Source of the DNA: Corynebacterium occultum
GTDB lineage: Bacteria; Actinomycetota; Actinomycetes; Mycobacteriales; Mycobacteriaceae
Assembly: GCF_009734425.1 (NCBI RefSeq)
Contig: NZ_CP046455.1
Span: 3,038,001 to 3,102,000 of the forward strand
Length of the DNA: 64,000 nucleotides
Direction of reading: 5' to 3'
The notes beneath the pieces are model-generated. The model ran no database searches. It worked only from the letters and a program-made list of their open reading frames with translations, and was not told the DNA's origin. Below are positions 61,744 to 64,000 of this stretch, piece by piece. Made by a program: the position numbers and the translations under genes. Numbering within the stretch: position 1 is the stretch's first letter; each line of letters starts with the position of its first letter.

Positions 61744-62685
61744 ATGACAGAGGAAGCTACGGTCCACGACGTCGCCATCATCGGCTCCGGTCCCGCCGGT
61801 TACACCGCCGCCATCTACGCCGCCCGTGCCGAGCTCAAGCCCATCGTCTTCGAGGGTTATGAGTACGGCGGCTCCCTGATGAACACCACCGATGTGGAGA
61901 ACTTCCCGGGCTTCGCCCAGGGCATCATGGGACCGGAGCTCATGGCCGACATGCGTTCCCAGGCTGAGCGTTTCGGCGCCGACCTGCGCATGGAGATGGC
62001 CGAGAACGTGGACCTCAGCGGTGAGATCAAGCGCATCACCGCCGACGGCCAGGAATACCTCGCCCGCACCGTCATCCTCTCCACCGGTTCCGCCCCGCGC
62101 CAGCTCGGCATCGAAGGTGAGCAGACCCTCACCGGCCGGGGTGTCTCCACCTGCGCCACCTGCGACGGCTTCTTCTTCAAGGGCCAGCACATCGCCGTGG
62201 TCGGTGGCGGCGACTCCGCCATGGAGGAAGCGATCTTCCTGACCAAGTTCGCCGAGTCCGTCACCATCGTCCACCGCCGCGAAGGCTTCCGCGCCTCCGC
62301 CATCATGTTGGACCGCGCCAAGGCCAATGAGAAGATCCGCTTCCTGACCGACACCACCGTCAACCGGGTTCTCGGTGAAGGCAAGGTGGAGGGCCTGGAG
62401 ATCTGCAACACCGTCACCGGTGAAGTCTCCACCCTGGATGTCACCGCCATGTTCGTCGCCATCGGCCACGACCCGCGTTCCACCTTCCTGCAGGGCCAGG
62501 TCGAACTCAACGAGAACGGCTATGTGCTGGTCGAAGAGCCCTCCACCCGCACCAACGTCTCCGGTGTCTTCGCCTGTGGTGACCTGGTTGATGATCACTA
62601 CCAGCAGGCCATTACCGCCGCCGGTTCCGGCTGCCGCGCCGCCATCGACGCCGAGCACTACCTCGCCGCCCTCGGCGACAACTAA
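61744..62685 (+). CDS. trxB: thioredoxin reductase
   Basis: 313 residues. FAD-binding [20 protein letters not shown], redox disulfide Cys137-Ala-Thr-Cys140, NADPH-binding [12 protein letters not shown] and C-terminal [31 protein letters not shown]. It reduces thioredoxin with NADPH. AAAGAGG precedes the ATG. It is preceded by the SigM gene and followed by trxA with 75 bases between. Confidence 0.97.
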   Translation: MTEEATVHDVAIIGSGPAGYTAAIYAARAELKPIVFEGYEYGGSLMNTTDVENFPGFAQGIMGPELMADMRSQAERFGADLRMEMAENVDLSGEIKRITADGQEYLARTVILSTGSAPRQLGIEGEQTLTGRGVSTCATCDGFFFKGQHIAVVGGGDSAMEEAIFLTKFAESVTIVHRREGFRASAIMLDRAKANEKIRFLTDTTVNRVLGEGKVEGLEICNTVTGEVSTLDVTAMFVAIGHDPRSTFLQGQVELNENGYVLVEEPSTRTNVSGVFACGDLVDDHYQQAITAAGSGCRAAIDAEHYLAALGDN

Positions 62686-62760
62686 GCTGAATGGATCAAA
62701 CCAGGGGCCCCCAGGGGTCCGGGAACCATTCCGGCACCAGAACTTTGAGGAGTAAATCCA

Positions 62761-63084
62761 ATGAGCAATGTCATTGACGTCACCCAGGACACCTTCCGCT
62801 CCACCGTCATCGAGTCCGAGAAGCCGGTGCTCGTTGACTTCTGGGCGGAATGGTGCGGACCCTGCAAGAAGCTCAGCCCGATGATCGAGGAGATCGCCGC
62901 CGAGTTCGGTGATCAGATCACCGTCGCCAAAATTGACGTGGATTCTGAGCGCACCCTGGGAGCCATGTTCCAGATCATGTCGATCCCTTCGGTACTCGTT
63001 TTCAAGGACGGCGAAAAGGTCGATGAATTCGTCGGTCTCAAGCCCAAGTCCGAGATTGTCGCAATGCTGAAGGACCATCTCTAG
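62761..63084 (+). CDS. trxA: thioredoxin
   Basis: 107 residues with the active site WCGPC (Trp31-Cys35) and the cis-proline in MSIPSVLVFKDGE. It is the substrate of the neighbouring reductase and reduces disulfides in many proteins. GAGGAGTAAATCC precedes the ATG. The gene is called trxC or trxA in different actinobacterial annotations. Confidence 0.96.
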   Translation: MSNVIDVTQDTFRSTVIESEKPVLVDFWAEWCGPCKKLSPMIEEIAAEFGDQITVAKIDVDSERTLGAMFQIMSIPSVLVFKDGEKVDEFVGLKPKSEIVAMLKDHL

Positions 63085-63180
63085 CTGGTACGCTGACTCA
63101 GGAATTCAGCCTCCGGCAGCGGAGCCACCTGCTCCGGGGGATACATCAGCAGCATCTAGAGTTCTTATGGAAGGAGAGTC

Positions 63181-64000
63181 GTGGCAGACGTGCTCAGGGT
63201 CGGGGACCGCAGCGCCCGCGTTGCGGAAACCCGGACGACCCTTGCCCGCCTCGGTCTACTGCAGGGCTACGCCGGCGAAGTAGCGGGGCGGCAGACCGAC
63301 AAGTTCAGCGACTCCGACATGAGCTTTGAACCTGAGCTGGCCGAAGTTCTCAAGGCCTTCCAACAGTCCCGCGGCATCATCCCCACCGGTGAGATCAATG
63401 ATGTCACCCTGCGGGAACTGCGCCACGCCTCCTATAAGCTCGGTGCCCGCGTCCTCTCCTTCGTCCCCGGCAACCAGATGATCGGCGATGATGTCGCCCA
63501 GCTGCAGGACCACCTCCAGGAGCTCGGCTTCTACTCCCACAAGGTTGACGGCCACTTCGGGGAAGCCACCTACCTGGCGACCCGCAACTACCAGCTCAAC
63601 TCCGGCCTGCAGGATGACGGGGTCTGCGGCCCGGGTACCGTCCGTGCCCTCGGGCTGCTCGGCCGTCGCATCACCGGCGGCTCCCCGCAGGCCATCCGGG
63701 AACGCGAACACGTCCGCAACGCCGGCCCCAAGCTCTCCGGCAAGCGCGTGGTCATCGACCCCGCCCTCGGCGGAGCCAACAAGGGCATGATCGTCCGGGG
63801 CCCCTTCGGGCAGATCACCGAGGAGGAAATCCTCTGGGACCTGGCCACCCGGGTGGAGGGCCGCATGATCGCCGCCGGCATGGAGACCATCATCTCCCGT
63901 CCCCGGATGGATGATCCCAGCCCGAAGAAGCGGGCCGAGATCGCCAACGCCTTCGGTGCTGATCTGATGATCAGCCTGAACTGCGACCGCTACGAGAATG
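63181..64000 (+). CDS. cwlM: CwlM-like pseudo-amidase, 3' truncated by the window
   Basis: GTG start with AAGGAGAG upstream; 273 residues visible, open at the window end. Two peptidoglycan-binding-type repeats come first (VGDRSARVAETRTTLARLGLL and GDDVAQLQDHLQELGFYSH), then the amidase_3 fold (KRVVIDPALGG). The usual zinc ligands are altered: the His of DPGHGG is Leu196 and the second His, normally in S-I-H, is Asn267 in ISLNCD. The product therefore cannot bind zinc normally, which fits CwlM's known role in mycobacteria as a regulator of MurA, rather than a hydrolase. parB and parA probably lie just beyond. Confidence 0.92.
   Translation, partial: MADVLRVGDRSARVAETRTTLARLGLLQGYAGEVAGRQTDKFSDSDMSFEPELAEVLKAFQQSRGIIPTGEINDVTLRELRHASYKLGARVLSFVPGNQMIGDDVAQLQDHLQELGFYSHKVDGHFGEATYLATRNYQLNSGLQDDGVCGPGTVRALGLLGRRITGGSPQAIREREHVRNAGPKLSGKRVVIDPALGGANKGMIVRGPFGQITEEEILWDLATRVEGRMIAAGMETIISRPRMDDPSPKKRAEIANAFGADLMISLNCDRYEN

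Noticed and set aside
1..64000. CRISPR arrays, tRNA or rRNA genes, intact insertion sequences
   Set aside because: Looked for by eye; no regularly spaced repeats, cloverleaf-like sequences with CCA-type ends, or transposase genes were found.

Overview
The window looks like a high-GC Corynebacterium chromosome just upstream of the replication origin. The right end carries pcnA (CCA-adding enzyme), a NUDIX gene, a DUF6049 gene, murJ, sigM, trxB, trxA and cwlM, the order known from mycobacteria and corynebacteria immediately before parB/parA and oriC. Five parS-like sites (two perfect, three with one mismatch) lie between 38.5 and 51.2 kb, which also fits an origin-proximal arm. No tRNA, rRNA, CRISPR array or intact insertion sequence was seen.

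Region by region: 1-8.2 kb holds a truncated DUF5808 gene, hypotheticals, a VanZ-like gene, leuS and trmO. 8.2-14.1 kb holds a PucR-type regulator divergent from a three-gene operon (Glu/Leu/Phe/Val-type dehydrogenase, amino-acid permease, 2-keto-acid decarboxylase) that looks like an Ehrlich-type amino-acid route. 14.2-25.3 kb is mixed accessory DNA: a DHA2 exporter, a Rieske ferredoxin, a patch with decayed gene remnants around a methyltransferase, a SulP transporter, a DadA-type oxidase, and an aldehyde dehydrogenase divergent from an AraC regulator. 25.3-37.0 kb is a homoprotocatechuate (3,4-dihydroxyphenylacetate) meta-cleavage island: hpaG, a GntR regulator, hpaE, hpaD, hpaH, hpaI and a succinate-semialdehyde dehydrogenase on the minus strand, with an MHS transporter and a MobA-like aromatic hydroxylase diverging on the plus strand. 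37.0-46.4 kb holds a dicarboxylate-type symporter, an SdpI-like protein and the complete trp operon with a leader peptide (three Trp codons) and attenuator. 46.6-53.3 kb holds a Tat-Rieske lipoprotein, an old-yellow-enzyme reductase, an SBF transporter, a META lipoprotein, an azlCD (brnFE) pair, yqgE and pcnA. 53.5-64 kb is the conserved origin-proximal envelope/redox block, cut off inside cwlM.

How it works together: the island should turn a hydroxylated phenylacetate into pyruvate and succinate under one GntR repressor, whose likely operators overlap the divergent promoters at 33.4 kb and the hydroxylase promoter at 34.9 kb. No hpaF isomerase is present, and HpaG is an unusual FAH plus RraA-like fusion. 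The Ehrlich-type operon and the aldehyde dehydrogenase/AraC pair could jointly convert an aromatic amino acid to an arylacetate; this is inference. The most unexpected signal is a 12-mer, GCTTATCGACGC, found exactly seven times plus several one-mismatch copies, on both strands, in genes and between them, sometimes forcing rare codons. Its role is unknown to me.
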